A stretch of 64,000 nt of DNA. Source: Sphingomonas sp. Leaf34 (lineage in GTDB: Bacteria; Pseudomonadota; Alphaproteobacteria; Sphingomonadales; Sphingomonadaceae). This document shows, one piece after another, positions 37,259 through 45,654 of this stretch. Both the position numbers and the translations under genes were made by a program. Within the stretch, counting starts at the first letter, position 1. Each line of letters begins with the position of its first letter. The DNA is taken from assembly GCF_001421805.1 (NCBI RefSeq), contig NZ_LMLC01000001.1, forward strand, positions 682,001-746,000, in the 5' to 3' direction. The notes below the pieces were generated by a model. It worked only from the letters and a program-made list of their open reading frames with translations. It did not search any database and was not told where the DNA came from.

Positions 37259-39265
37259 TTACGGTCGGAACGCACCGATCCCGGCGATCGCCATCTTCGG
37301 CTGCGCGGTCGCGACGCTGGTGAAGCCCAGCATCAGGTACCGCGCCTGGCGCGGCTTCGCGAAGGTGATGCGCTGCGTCGCGCGGGCATAGGCGATGTTG
37401 CCGAACTCCCCCTCGCCCGCGGGCGTCCAGGTCTTGCCGTCCTCGCTCGTCTCGACCCGGTAGCGCCCCGGCGGGCCCGCATCGGGCAGCGCCTGACGCG
37501 TCGGCGTCAGGCTGAACCCTGCGACCTGCTCGGCCTTACCCATGTCGATCATCAGCATGATTACGCTCGTGGGCGTCGGCGCAGGCGTCGTCCAGACGGT
37601 CGCGAGATCGTCGTCGAGCACCGCCTCCGCACCGGGCAATGTCGGCTTGAGCGCGCCCGCCAGCGATGTCTCGCCCGCGAAGTCCGGCTTGCCCGATTTC
37701 ATCGCCAGGCTGTGCTGCGTTGCCCCCGCGATCGTCCACCCGGTCTTGGCGATGATCTTGTTGCCCGTCGCCTGCGACGCCACGACCGCAACCGGCGCAA
37801 CGCTCAGGAACAGCGACAGCTCGGTGATCGCGGGGCACGCGGGTGCCTCGACGATCCGCAGCCGCACGCGGCGCGCGGTGACGGGCGCGGGCAGCCGGAC
37901 GATCCGCTGGGCGCCGATGCACTCGTGCACCGCGACCTCGCGCCACGCGCCGTTCGCCTCCGCCACATCGATCGCGAACTTCGTCACGCGCACGCCAAGC
38001 GCCAGAGCCTCTCGGATCCGGATCAGGTCGAACCGGCGCCCCGGCGGCAGGTCGAGCACCAGCGAGGGCGTCTTCACCGCGTCCGGCGTGCTCCAATAGG
38101 TGTCGGGATTGCCGTCGAGCACGTTGGCGGCCGCAAACCGGGGCCCGCGAACCGCCGAAGCGCTCGCCACCGCGCCCTTCGCCAGATCGGTCCTGAAGCT
38201 CGCGCGCAACGCATCGCCGAACGATTTGAGCGAGGCGAGATCGGGCTCGGCGATCAGACCGCGACGATCGGGCGGCAGGTTGAGCATCATGTTGGTGCCG
38301 CGCCCGACCGACTCGTCGTGGAACTGCATCAGCCGCTGCGGCGACTTCACCTGCAGATCCTCGTCGGCGTGATAGAACCAGCCCGGCCGGATCGACGTGT
38401 TGGTCTCCGCCGGCCACCAGAGCGGCGCACCGCGCACGCCCGAATTGCCCTCGGTCTGGACATAGGGATGGTTCGGCATCGTCGGCCAGCACGGATCGCC
38501 CGCATGCCCATCCTCGTTCCCGACCCAGCGGATATCCGCGCCGAGCGGATCGAACGTGCACGCCATCGGCTGCAACTTGTGCACCAGCGCGATGATCGAC
38601 GGCCAGTTGTAATATTTCGGCGCATCGATCTTCCGTGCCTCGCGCGCGCCGCCATAATAGCCGTCGCCGCCGTTCGCGCCGTCGAACCACACCTCGAACA
38701 GCTCGCCGTAATTGGTGCACAAATCGGTCAGCTGCGCGCGGAAATACGCGACGTACGCGGGCGTGCCGTAATCGGCGCGGTTGCGATCCCAGGGCGACAG
38801 GTACAGCCCGTAGGAAATCCCGCCGCGCCGGCACGCATCGCCCAGTTCGCGGACGATATCGCCCTTGCCGCCCTTGTACGGGCTGTTGCGGATGCAATGC
38901 TCGGTAAGCTTGGTCGGCCAGAGGCAGAAGCCGTCATGATGCTTGGCGGTCAGGACGAGGCCGGTCAGCCCTGCGCTCCTGGCCGCCGCGACGATCTGGT
39001 CGGGATCGAACGCGGTCGGATCGAACAGCTTGGGGTCCTCGTCGCCATAGCCCCATTCCTTGTCGGTCCAGGTGTTCAGCGTGAAGTGGACGAAGCCGTA
39101 ACGCTCGCGCTTGTGCCAGGCGAGCTGGCGGACGCTAGGCGTCGCACCCCAGGGGGCAGGCGCACCGACGGGAGCCGTTGCGTTTGCTCGCCCAGCGGCG
39201 GCGGTGGCGAGCGTACCGGCGATCAACGCGCGGCGATTGAGATCGCCAGTAAATTTGGGGGTCAT
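37259..39265 (-). CDS. GH29 alpha-L-fucosidase with C-terminal discoidin-like module
   Basis: A 668-residue exported fucosidase. A Tat-like signal (LNRRALIAGTLATAAAG) is followed by a GH29 barrel to about residue 355: HFTLNTWTDKEWGYG, LVLTAKHHDGFCLW and the nucleophile in EVWFDGANG (D195). The last ~130 residues, separated by a linker, resemble an F5/8 type C carbohydrate-binding module. It should release alpha-linked fucose; the absence of the broad-specificity pattern and the context favour 1,3/1,4-fucose of N-glycan core or Lewis antennae, but this is inference. ATG 39265 overlaps the GH92 stop. It is the last gene of the operon. Confidence 0.88.
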   Translation of the reverse strand: MTPKFTGDLNRRALIAGTLATAAAGRANATAPVGAPAPWGATPSVRQLAWHKRERYGFVHFTLNTWTDKEWGYGDEDPKLFDPTAFDPDQIVAAARSAGLTGLVLTAKHHDGFCLWPTKLTEHCIRNSPYKGGKGDIVRELGDACRRGGISYGLYLSPWDRNRADYGTPAYVAYFRAQLTDLCTNYGELFEVWFDGANGGDGYYGGAREARKIDAPKYYNWPSIIALVHKLQPMACTFDPLGADIRWVGNEDGHAGDPCWPTMPNHPYVQTEGNSGVRGAPLWWPAETNTSIRPGWFYHADEDLQVKSPQRLMQFHDESVGRGTNMMLNLPPDRRGLIAEPDLASLKSFGDALRASFRTDLAKGAVASASAVRGPRFAAANVLDGNPDTYWSTPDAVKTPSLVLDLPPGRRFDLIRIREALALGVRVTKFAIDVAEANGAWREVAVHECIGAQRIVRLPAPVTARRVRLRIVEAPACPAITELSLFLSVAPVAVVASQATGNKIIAKTGWTIAGATQHSLAMKSGKPDFAGETSLAGALKPTLPGAEAVLDDDLATVWTTPAPTPTSVIMLMIDMGKAEQVAGFSLTPTRQALPDAGPPGRYRVETSEDGKTWTPAGEGEFGNIAYARATQRITFAKPRQARYLMLGFTSVATAQPKMAIAGIGAFRP

Positions 39266-41574
39266 CGCGAAACTCCGGTTGTTGCTGGCGGCCGATCCGC
39301 GGGTGCGCGGCCGAAATCACGGTTGGGCGTCGCACCCATCTCGAACACGAGCCGTCCGCCGCGGACGATGTCCGCATGCGCAATCCAGCTCTTCGTCCAG
39401 GGCCGACCGTTCCACGTCACCGACTGGACATAGGGCCGGTCTGGGCCATTGCCGCGCGCCTCGACGACGAGCGTCCTACCCGCACCGACGCGCATCTCGG
39501 CCCGGTCGAACAGCGGCGAGCCCAGCACATAGTTCGCGCTCACCGGATCGACCGGGTACAGCCCGAGCGCGCTCAGCACGAACCACGCGCTCATCTGCCC
39601 GCAATCGTCGTTGCCGATGATGCCGTCGGGATCGTCCTTGTACATCTCGGTCAGCAGCCGGCGGACCATGGCCTGCGTCTTCCACGCCGCGCCGCAGTAC
39701 GCGTACAGATACGCGACATGGTGGCTCGGCTCGTTGCCATGCGCATATTGGCCGACCAGCCCGCTGATGTCGGGCGGCGCGTCCTTGGGCAGCGTCGACG
39801 GCGCGTTGAACAGGCCGTCGAGCTTCGCCTCGAACTTCGCATCGCCGCCCATCGCCGCGATCAGGCCGTAGACGTCGTGCTGGTTGAGGAAGGTCGCCTG
39901 CCAGCCATTGCTCTCGGTATAATCGCGCCATTTGCTCGAATGGCCGAGCGCGATCGGATCGTAGGGCGTCGCCCATGTCCCGTTCGCGAGCTTCGGCCGC
40001 GCGAAGCCGATCGACGCATCGAAGACGTTGCGCCAGTTGCCGCTCCGCTTGCGCAACCGCGCCGCCTCCGTGCTCGCACCCGCCGCATCGGCGAGATGCG
40101 CCGAGGCGTAATCGTCATACGCATATTCGAGCGTGCGCGAGACCGACTCGAACACCGTATCGGCGGGGATGTAGCCCATCGTGTCGTACGGCTTGATCCC
40201 CAGACTGTTGTCGAGATTGGGCATCGCGAAGTCGAAGGACCGGCGGCGCACGTTCGGCCACGCCGCGGCATAGTTCGCCGGCACGCCCTTCGCGCGCGCC
40301 TCCGCCATCACCGACACCGAGTGCCAGCCGATCATGCAGCCCGTCTCGACGCCTTGGAGCGGCCAGACCGGCGGGCCGTACGCGCTCTGCTGCGTCTGCC
40401 GGATCAGGTCGCCGACGAGTTCGGCAGTCCGCGCCGGCTCGATCAGCGTGAGCAGCGGATGCAGCGCGCGATACGTGTCCCACATCGAGTAGGAGCTGTA
40501 CGCACGATCCTTCGTGGCGCCGTCATGCACCTTGCGATCGAGCCCGACATAGCGCCCGTCGACGTCTGAAAAGAGCGTCGGTGCGAGCTGCGCATGGTAT
40601 AGCGCGCTCGCCATGATCGTGCGCTGCGCCGCCGTGCCGCCCTCGACGGTGACCGCCTCGAGCGCGGGCGCCCAGCGCTTGGTCGCATCGGCACGGTAGC
40701 GATCGAAATCCCAATGCCGCGCCTCGGCCGCCAAATTCTTGCGCGCACCGGCGACGTCGACCGCGGAGATCCCGGTGCGGATCACGATCGGCGCGGCGCC
40801 GGCGTCGTCATAATGCAGCACCGCCTTGACGCGCTTGCCCGCGACGCCCTTCGCGCCCGCCGCCTGCGGGGCATCGTCATTGCCGTAGAACACGATCCGG
40901 TCGGGCTTGCGCGACAGCTGCATCGCGAAGTGGATCCGCCGCCCCTTCGCCCAGCGGAACACGCGGCGGCTGCCGGTGAGCATGCCGGTCGCGTCGAGGT
41001 TCAGCGACGCGTCGTCGATCAGCACGCCGTGATCCCATTTGTCGAGGATCAGGTGCGACAGGTCGACCAGGATATGCCCCGCCCCCGCCGGGAAGACGTG
41101 GCGCTGGATCCCGGTCCGCTCGGTCGCGGTCAGCTCCGCGCGCACGCCCGATTCCAGCGTCACGCGGTAATAGCCGGGCTCGGCATGCTCGGCCGTGAAG
41201 CGCTGGCGATACCCCGCATCCGGATCGGCGAGCGTCCCCGGGGTCAGCTGCACTTTCCCGCGCGTCGGTACCACCAGCACGTCGAGCATGTCGCCGATCC
41301 CGGTGCCCGACAGATGCGTGTGGCTGAAGCCCATGATCGACGTATCGGTCCGGTGATAGCCCGAGCACGCATCCCAGCGCTCGACATCGGTGTCGGGGCT
41401 GAGCTGCACCATCCCGAACGGCAACGTCGCGCCGGGATAGGTGTGGCCATGCCCGCCGGTGCCGACGAACAGGTCGGGCGCGGTCGTCTTGGTGGGCGTG
41501 GCGGCGAACGTCGCGCGTGCGGTCAGCGCAAGCGCGCCGCTTCCAGCAAACAGCATACGGCGGGAAATGGTCAT
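39262..41574 (-). CDS. GH92 alpha-mannosidase
   Basis: A 770-residue exported, Ca2+-dependent exo-alpha-mannosidase. The Tat-like signal is SRRMLFAGSGALALTARA; the N-terminal beta-sandwich starts at DLFVGTGGHGHTYPGATLPFG, and the helical catalytic domain carries the GH92 motif GNDDCGQMSAW (D656/D657). GH92 enzymes trim alpha-1,2-, 1,3- or 1,4-mannose with inversion; which linkage is not readable. It is translationally coupled on both sides (ATGA at 41574 and 39265). The long frame to 41658 includes sequence from the preceding gene; ATG 41574 begins at the signal. Confidence 0.93.
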   Translation of the reverse strand: MTISRRMLFAGSGALALTARATFAATPTKTTAPDLFVGTGGHGHTYPGATLPFGMVQLSPDTDVERWDACSGYHRTDTSIMGFSHTHLSGTGIGDMLDVLVVPTRGKVQLTPGTLADPDAGYRQRFTAEHAEPGYYRVTLESGVRAELTATERTGIQRHVFPAGAGHILVDLSHLILDKWDHGVLIDDASLNLDATGMLTGSRRVFRWAKGRRIHFAMQLSRKPDRIVFYGNDDAPQAAGAKGVAGKRVKAVLHYDDAGAAPIVIRTGISAVDVAGARKNLAAEARHWDFDRYRADATKRWAPALEAVTVEGGTAAQRTIMASALYHAQLAPTLFSDVDGRYVGLDRKVHDGATKDRAYSSYSMWDTYRALHPLLTLIEPARTAELVGDLIRQTQQSAYGPPVWPLQGVETGCMIGWHSVSVMAEARAKGVPANYAAAWPNVRRRSFDFAMPNLDNSLGIKPYDTMGYIPADTVFESVSRTLEYAYDDYASAHLADAAGASTEAARLRKRSGNWRNVFDASIGFARPKLANGTWATPYDPIALGHSSKWRDYTESNGWQATFLNQHDVYGLIAAMGGDAKFEAKLDGLFNAPSTLPKDAPPDISGLVGQYAHGNEPSHHVAYLYAYCGAAWKTQAMVRRLLTEMYKDDPDGIIGNDDCGQMSAWFVLSALGLYPVDPVSANYVLGSPLFDRAEMRVGAGRTLVVEARGNGPDRPYVQSVTWNGRPWTKSWIAHADIVRGGRLVFEMGATPNRDFGRAPADRPPATTGVSR

Positions 41575-43004
41575 GCGCGGACTCCGAGAAGCGCGGGGCG
41601 TTTGGCGGCGATGTCGACGATCAGCTCGCCGAACAGCCCGTTCGCCCAGGCGAACCACGACCGCGTGAATTTCGCGCCGTCGTCCTGGTTGAAGGATTCA
41701 TGCATGAAGCCGGTGCCGCCATGCGTGGATTTCAGCGAGGCGAGGCTGCGCGCGACGGTCGCGTTGTCACCGGTCTCGAGCGCGTTCAGCGCGTGCATCA
41801 CGATCGCCATCGGCCAGATCTCGCGCAAGCCCGTATGCGGGCTGCCGATCCCTTCGGCCGCCTTGCCGCTGAAGAAATACGCGTTGTCCTTGCTCCACGC
41901 GCGCGCGGCCGTCCGCCGCCAGAGCGGATCGTCGGGCTTCACCGCGCCGAGATAGGCGAGCCCCGACAGGCTCGGCACATTGGCGTCGTCCATGAAGATC
42001 GCGTTGCCATAGCCGTCGGTCTCGTACGCCCAGACCGGCTGGCCGTCCGCGCCTTTGGTCACCCCATGCAGCCGCAACGCCGCCTCGACCTCGTCCGCGA
42101 GCGCGGTGGCATCCGCCGCCAGCGCCGCATCAGGCCGCGCGCGCGTCGCGAGTTCCGCCAGTTGGCGCAGCGCACGCACCGCGAAGATGTTCGACGGGAT
42201 CAGGAACGGCAGCACGCACGCATCGTCCGACGGGCGGAACCCGCAATGGATCAGCCCGACCGGCCGCGACGGCGGGCCATAGCCGTCGAGCGGCATGCTC
42301 TCGCCGACGATCGGCGACGACCGGCGGAAGCGATACGGCCCCGGCCCGTCCTTGCGCTGCTGCTCGCGGAACGTGCGGATCGACGCGCGCGCGCCGTCCG
42401 CCCACAGCGCGTCGAACGGCGCGGTGTCGCCGGTCGCCTGCCAATAGGCGTGCGCGATCCACATCGGGTAGCAGAGCGAATCCACCTCCCATTTCCGCTC
42501 GCCGACGCCCGGCTTCATCACCGTGTCGTCGCTGAGCGACCAGCTGAGATTGGTCTTCGCCGACGGGTCGTGCATGAACGCGTTGGCATAGGGGTCGATC
42601 AGGATGCACCGCGCCTGCCGCGCGATCAGCCCGCGGAACAGCGTTCGCAACGCCGGATCGCGCTTCGCCAGCGGCAGATACGGATGCACCTGTGCCGAGC
42701 TGTCGCGCAGCCACATGCAGTCGATGTCGCCGGTGATGACGAACGCATCGGGCTTGCCGTCCACGCTCCCCATGAACACCGTCGTGTCGAGCGTGTTCGG
42801 GTAGCAATTGCCGAACATCCAAGCAAGTTCGGGATCGCCGATCTTCGCCGTGACGCGCGCAATCTCCGCCTCGACCGCGCGGCTGGTGTAGCGGCGATCG
42901 GCAAGCTTCGGGCGCTTGCTGACGAACGACGGAGCGGCGGATCGAAGCGGTCCGGCGAGGCCAAGCGCCGCGGCGCCCGCGATGAGCATGCGGCGGTCTA
43001 TCAT
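41571..43004 (-). CDS. GH125 exo-alpha-1,6-mannosidase
   Basis: A 477-residue exported enzyme of the metal-independent alpha-1,6-mannosidase family. The signal (DRRMLIAGAAALGLAG) is Tat-like. Family landmarks are visible: WMFGNCYPNTLDTTV near residue 62, ITGDIDCMWLRDSS near 90, WEVDSLCYPMWIAHAYWQ near 170 and GGTGFMHESFNQDD near the end. It would remove the alpha-1,6 mannose arm left after GH92 action on the trimannosyl core. ATGA overlaps join it to GH3 upstream and GH92 downstream. Confidence 0.92.
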   Translation of the reverse strand: MIDRRMLIAGAAALGLAGPLRSAAPSFVSKRPKLADRRYTSRAVEAEIARVTAKIGDPELAWMFGNCYPNTLDTTVFMGSVDGKPDAFVITGDIDCMWLRDSSAQVHPYLPLAKRDPALRTLFRGLIARQARCILIDPYANAFMHDPSAKTNLSWSLSDDTVMKPGVGERKWEVDSLCYPMWIAHAYWQATGDTAPFDALWADGARASIRTFREQQRKDGPGPYRFRRSSPIVGESMPLDGYGPPSRPVGLIHCGFRPSDDACVLPFLIPSNIFAVRALRQLAELATRARPDAALAADATALADEVEAALRLHGVTKGADGQPVWAYETDGYGNAIFMDDANVPSLSGLAYLGAVKPDDPLWRRTAARAWSKDNAYFFSGKAAEGIGSPHTGLREIWPMAIVMHALNALETGDNATVARSLASLKSTHGGTGFMHESFNQDDGAKFTRSWFAWANGLFGELIVDIAAKRPALLGVRA

Positions 43005-45562
43005 TTCGGCAAATCCTTCGTTCCCGTCACGGTGAAGACGGTATCGACCCCCGGCCCGTCGCCTGGCTGGCCACCACCGATATGCAGCCGGTATTCGCCC
43101 GACACGACGCGACGAGTGCCCGCCGTATCGACGCTGCTCATGCCCCGTGGGTCGATCGTAAATGCCACGCGAGCGGTCTGCCCCGGCTTCACTGTCTCGC
43201 GCCTGAACCCGACGAGCTGGCGTTGCAGCACCGGATCGTTGAAGCGCGGCTTCACCGCCGGTTCGGGTGGCACGAGATACGCCTGCACCACCTCGTCGCC
43301 CGCGATCTTGCCCGTATTCTTGACCGGCACCTCGACCGTAAAGCTCTCGCCCGCAGCAATCGTGCTGCGCAGCAATTTGGGTGCAGCATAAGCGAACTGC
43401 GTGTAGCTCAGCCCGTGGCCGAAACCCCAGAGCGGCGTGCCCGTGAAGTAGCGATAGGTCCGCTCGCGCATGTTGTAATCGATAAACGCGGGCAGATCGC
43501 GCGTCTTCGCGTAGAACGTCACCGGCAGTCGCCCGCCAGGATTGCTCCTGCCAACCAGCGTATCGGCGATCGCCTGACCGCCCGCCTGGCCCGGATACCA
43601 GCCGACCAGGATCGCGTCGGCATGCGCCTTCGCCCAGGTCAGCGCGACCGCGCTGCCCGTCATCAGCACGACGACCAGCGGCTTGCCCGTGGCCTTGGCG
43701 GCTTCGAGCAGCTTCACCTGCGCGGCGGGCAGTCCAATATCGGTCCGATCGCCGCCAGAGAAGCCGGCGACCTCGATCTGCAACGCCTCGCCCTCGACCG
43801 CAGGCGACAGCCCGACGAACGCGACGATCGCATCGGCCTCCTTCGCCGCAGCCACCGCCTCGGCGATCTGCGCATCGGCGGGTGCGGTCCAGGTCAGCCG
43901 CAGCCCCTGATCCTCGCCGCTATGCGCCAGCTCGACCCGGATCATATGCGCGCCCGCGGCCAGCGCGACCGCCGCCTCGACGCTCTTGCCGCTGCCATCG
44001 TCATCAGCGACCAGCTTGTCGTCGATCCACAGGCGCGCCGGATCATGCCCCTTGCAGTCGAAGCAGCGCGGCACGTCGAGCCGGAACACGTAATCCCCCG
44101 CAGCCGGGGCAGTCACCGTCCCCGTCCAGCGCACCGAGAACGCGGCTGGATCGATCCCCGGTGCGGGCGCGGTGCGATCCCAGTCGAAGTCGATCGTCCG
44201 GTCCGCGCGTACCACCGGCGTCCCCGCGAAATCGCTCCCCCGGAAATATTCAGCCCGCAGCGACAGTGCGGTATCGGGTACCGGCACGGGCACGCCCTCG
44301 GCGATGCTCGATCCTTGCGCATAGTGGACACCGCCAAACGCCGTCCGCAGCGCCGCAAGCGGCGTGACGGGCGCCGCCGCGGTCCCGTGATAATTCGCCT
44401 CCAGCACGTCGATGCTGTCGGCGTTCGGCCCGATCACCGCGATTCTGGCCGACGGTTTGAGCGGCAGCACGCCATTGTTCTGGACCAGCACCATCGCCTT
44501 GCGCGCCGCCTCCAGCGCCAGCGCACGGTGCGCGGGCGTGTCGAACTCGGTCGGCTTGATTGTGTCCCACGGACTCGTCGCGCCGAACGCGCCACCGAGC
44601 ATCCGCCGCACCGCGAACGTCCGCGTCAGGCTCGTGTCGAGCGTTGCCTCGGGCACCAGCCCTCGGCGCACCGCATCGCCGAGCGCCGCGTAGGTGCGGC
44701 CGCAATTGAAATCCATGCCCGCGGCAATCGCAGCGGCGGATCCGCCCGCGGCATCGGGCCGGTAATAATGATAGTTCGCGATATTCCCGACCGCATCGCA
44801 ATCGGACACGATCAGCCCCTTGAAGCCCCATTCCTTGCGCACCGTCTGGTCGAGCAACGGGGCCGACGCGCAGACCGGCACGCCGTGAATCGCGTTGTAC
44901 GCGCACATCGTCGACAGCGCGCGCCCCTCGGTCAGCGCCATCCGGAACGCAGGGAGGAACGTCGCCTCGCGATCATGCGGCGAGATATCGACGTCGAACC
45001 CGTCGCGCCCCGCCTCCGGCCCGCTATGCGCGGCGAGGTGCTTCGGCGTGCCGATGACCTTCGGGTGCGCGAGATCCGGCCCCTGCAACCCGCCGATGAA
45101 CGCAACGCCAAGACGCCCCGTCAGATACGGGTCCTCGCCATACGTCTCCTGCCCGCGACCCCAGCGCGGATCGCGGAAGATGTTGATGTTGGGCGACCAG
45201 ATCGTCAGTCCCTGATAGCGCGCGCGGTCGCCCGCCGGCAGCGCGTTGGACTTTGCGCGCGCCTCGGTCGACACGACGTCGCCGACGCGCCGCAGCAGCG
45301 CCTCGTCCCAGGTCGCGGCAAGGCCGATCGCCTGTGGGAACACCGTCGCGACGCCGTTGCGCGCGAGCCCGTGCAGCCCCTCGTTCCAGTAATCATAGGC
45401 CGGCAGGTTGAGCCGCGGGATTGCCGGCGCGACGCTCTGCAACTGCGCGACCTTTTCGTCGAGCGTCATGGTGCGGACGGCCGGATCGACCGTCTGCGCG
45501 AGCGCCGACGACGCGAGCAACAGGCCGATCGGGGCAAGCGCGAGCCGCGCAACAGCCGTCAT
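43001..45562 (-). CDS. GH3 glycosidase with PA14 insert, beta-xylosidase-like
   Basis: An 853-residue exported enzyme. The Sec signal MTAVARLALAPIGLLLASSA is followed by the GH3 barrel with the nucleophile in LIVSDCDAVGN (D254), the alpha/beta sandwich interrupted by a PA14 module (about residues 405-540, AEYFRGSDFAGTP to LRLTWTAP), and a C-terminal fibronectin-like domain. SDCDAV is the form common in beta-xylosidases rather than the SDW of most beta-glucosidases, so core beta-1,2-xylose of plant N-glycans is an attractive substrate. ATG 45655 overlaps the beta-mannosidase stop but would read through a REP pair; ATG 45562 starts the signal peptide. Confidence 0.88.
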   Translation of the reverse strand: MTAVARLALAPIGLLLASSALAQTVDPAVRTMTLDEKVAQLQSVAPAIPRLNLPAYDYWNEGLHGLARNGVATVFPQAIGLAATWDEALLRRVGDVVSTEARAKSNALPAGDRARYQGLTIWSPNINIFRDPRWGRGQETYGEDPYLTGRLGVAFIGGLQGPDLAHPKVIGTPKHLAAHSGPEAGRDGFDVDISPHDREATFLPAFRMALTEGRALSTMCAYNAIHGVPVCASAPLLDQTVRKEWGFKGLIVSDCDAVGNIANYHYYRPDAAGGSAAAIAAGMDFNCGRTYAALGDAVRRGLVPEATLDTSLTRTFAVRRMLGGAFGATSPWDTIKPTEFDTPAHRALALEAARKAMVLVQNNGVLPLKPSARIAVIGPNADSIDVLEANYHGTAAAPVTPLAALRTAFGGVHYAQGSSIAEGVPVPVPDTALSLRAEYFRGSDFAGTPVVRADRTIDFDWDRTAPAPGIDPAAFSVRWTGTVTAPAAGDYVFRLDVPRCFDCKGHDPARLWIDDKLVADDDGSGKSVEAAVALAAGAHMIRVELAHSGEDQGLRLTWTAPADAQIAEAVAAAKEADAIVAFVGLSPAVEGEALQIEVAGFSGGDRTDIGLPAAQVKLLEAAKATGKPLVVVLMTGSAVALTWAKAHADAILVGWYPGQAGGQAIADTLVGRSNPGGRLPVTFYAKTRDLPAFIDYNMRERTYRYFTGTPLWGFGHGLSYTQFAYAAPKLLRSTIAAGESFTVEVPVKNTGKIAGDEVVQAYLVPPEPAVKPRFNDPVLQRQLVGFRRETVKPGQTARVAFTIDPRGMSSVDTAGTRRVVSGEYRLHIGGGQPGDGPGVDTVFTVTGTKDLPK

Positions 45563-45638
45563 CCTGGGCTCGACCCAGGATCCAGGGCCACGGGCGGCGC
45601 GGTTCGTGGCTCTGGATCCCAGCTTTCGTTGGGATGAC
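45558..45638. repeat. REP-like inverted pair, family D, at the GH3 start
   Basis: GTCATCCTGGGCTCGACCCA at 45558 and an opposing arm GATCCCAGCTTTCGTTGGGATGAC ending at 45638 (about 30 bases between the arms). The inner edge supplies the ATG (CAT at 45560-45562) used as the GH3 start. In an operon whose other junctions are 1- or 4-base overlaps, this is the one junction split by a repeat. Confidence 0.85.
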
Positions 45639-45654
45639 GGGGTGGTGATGCGCA

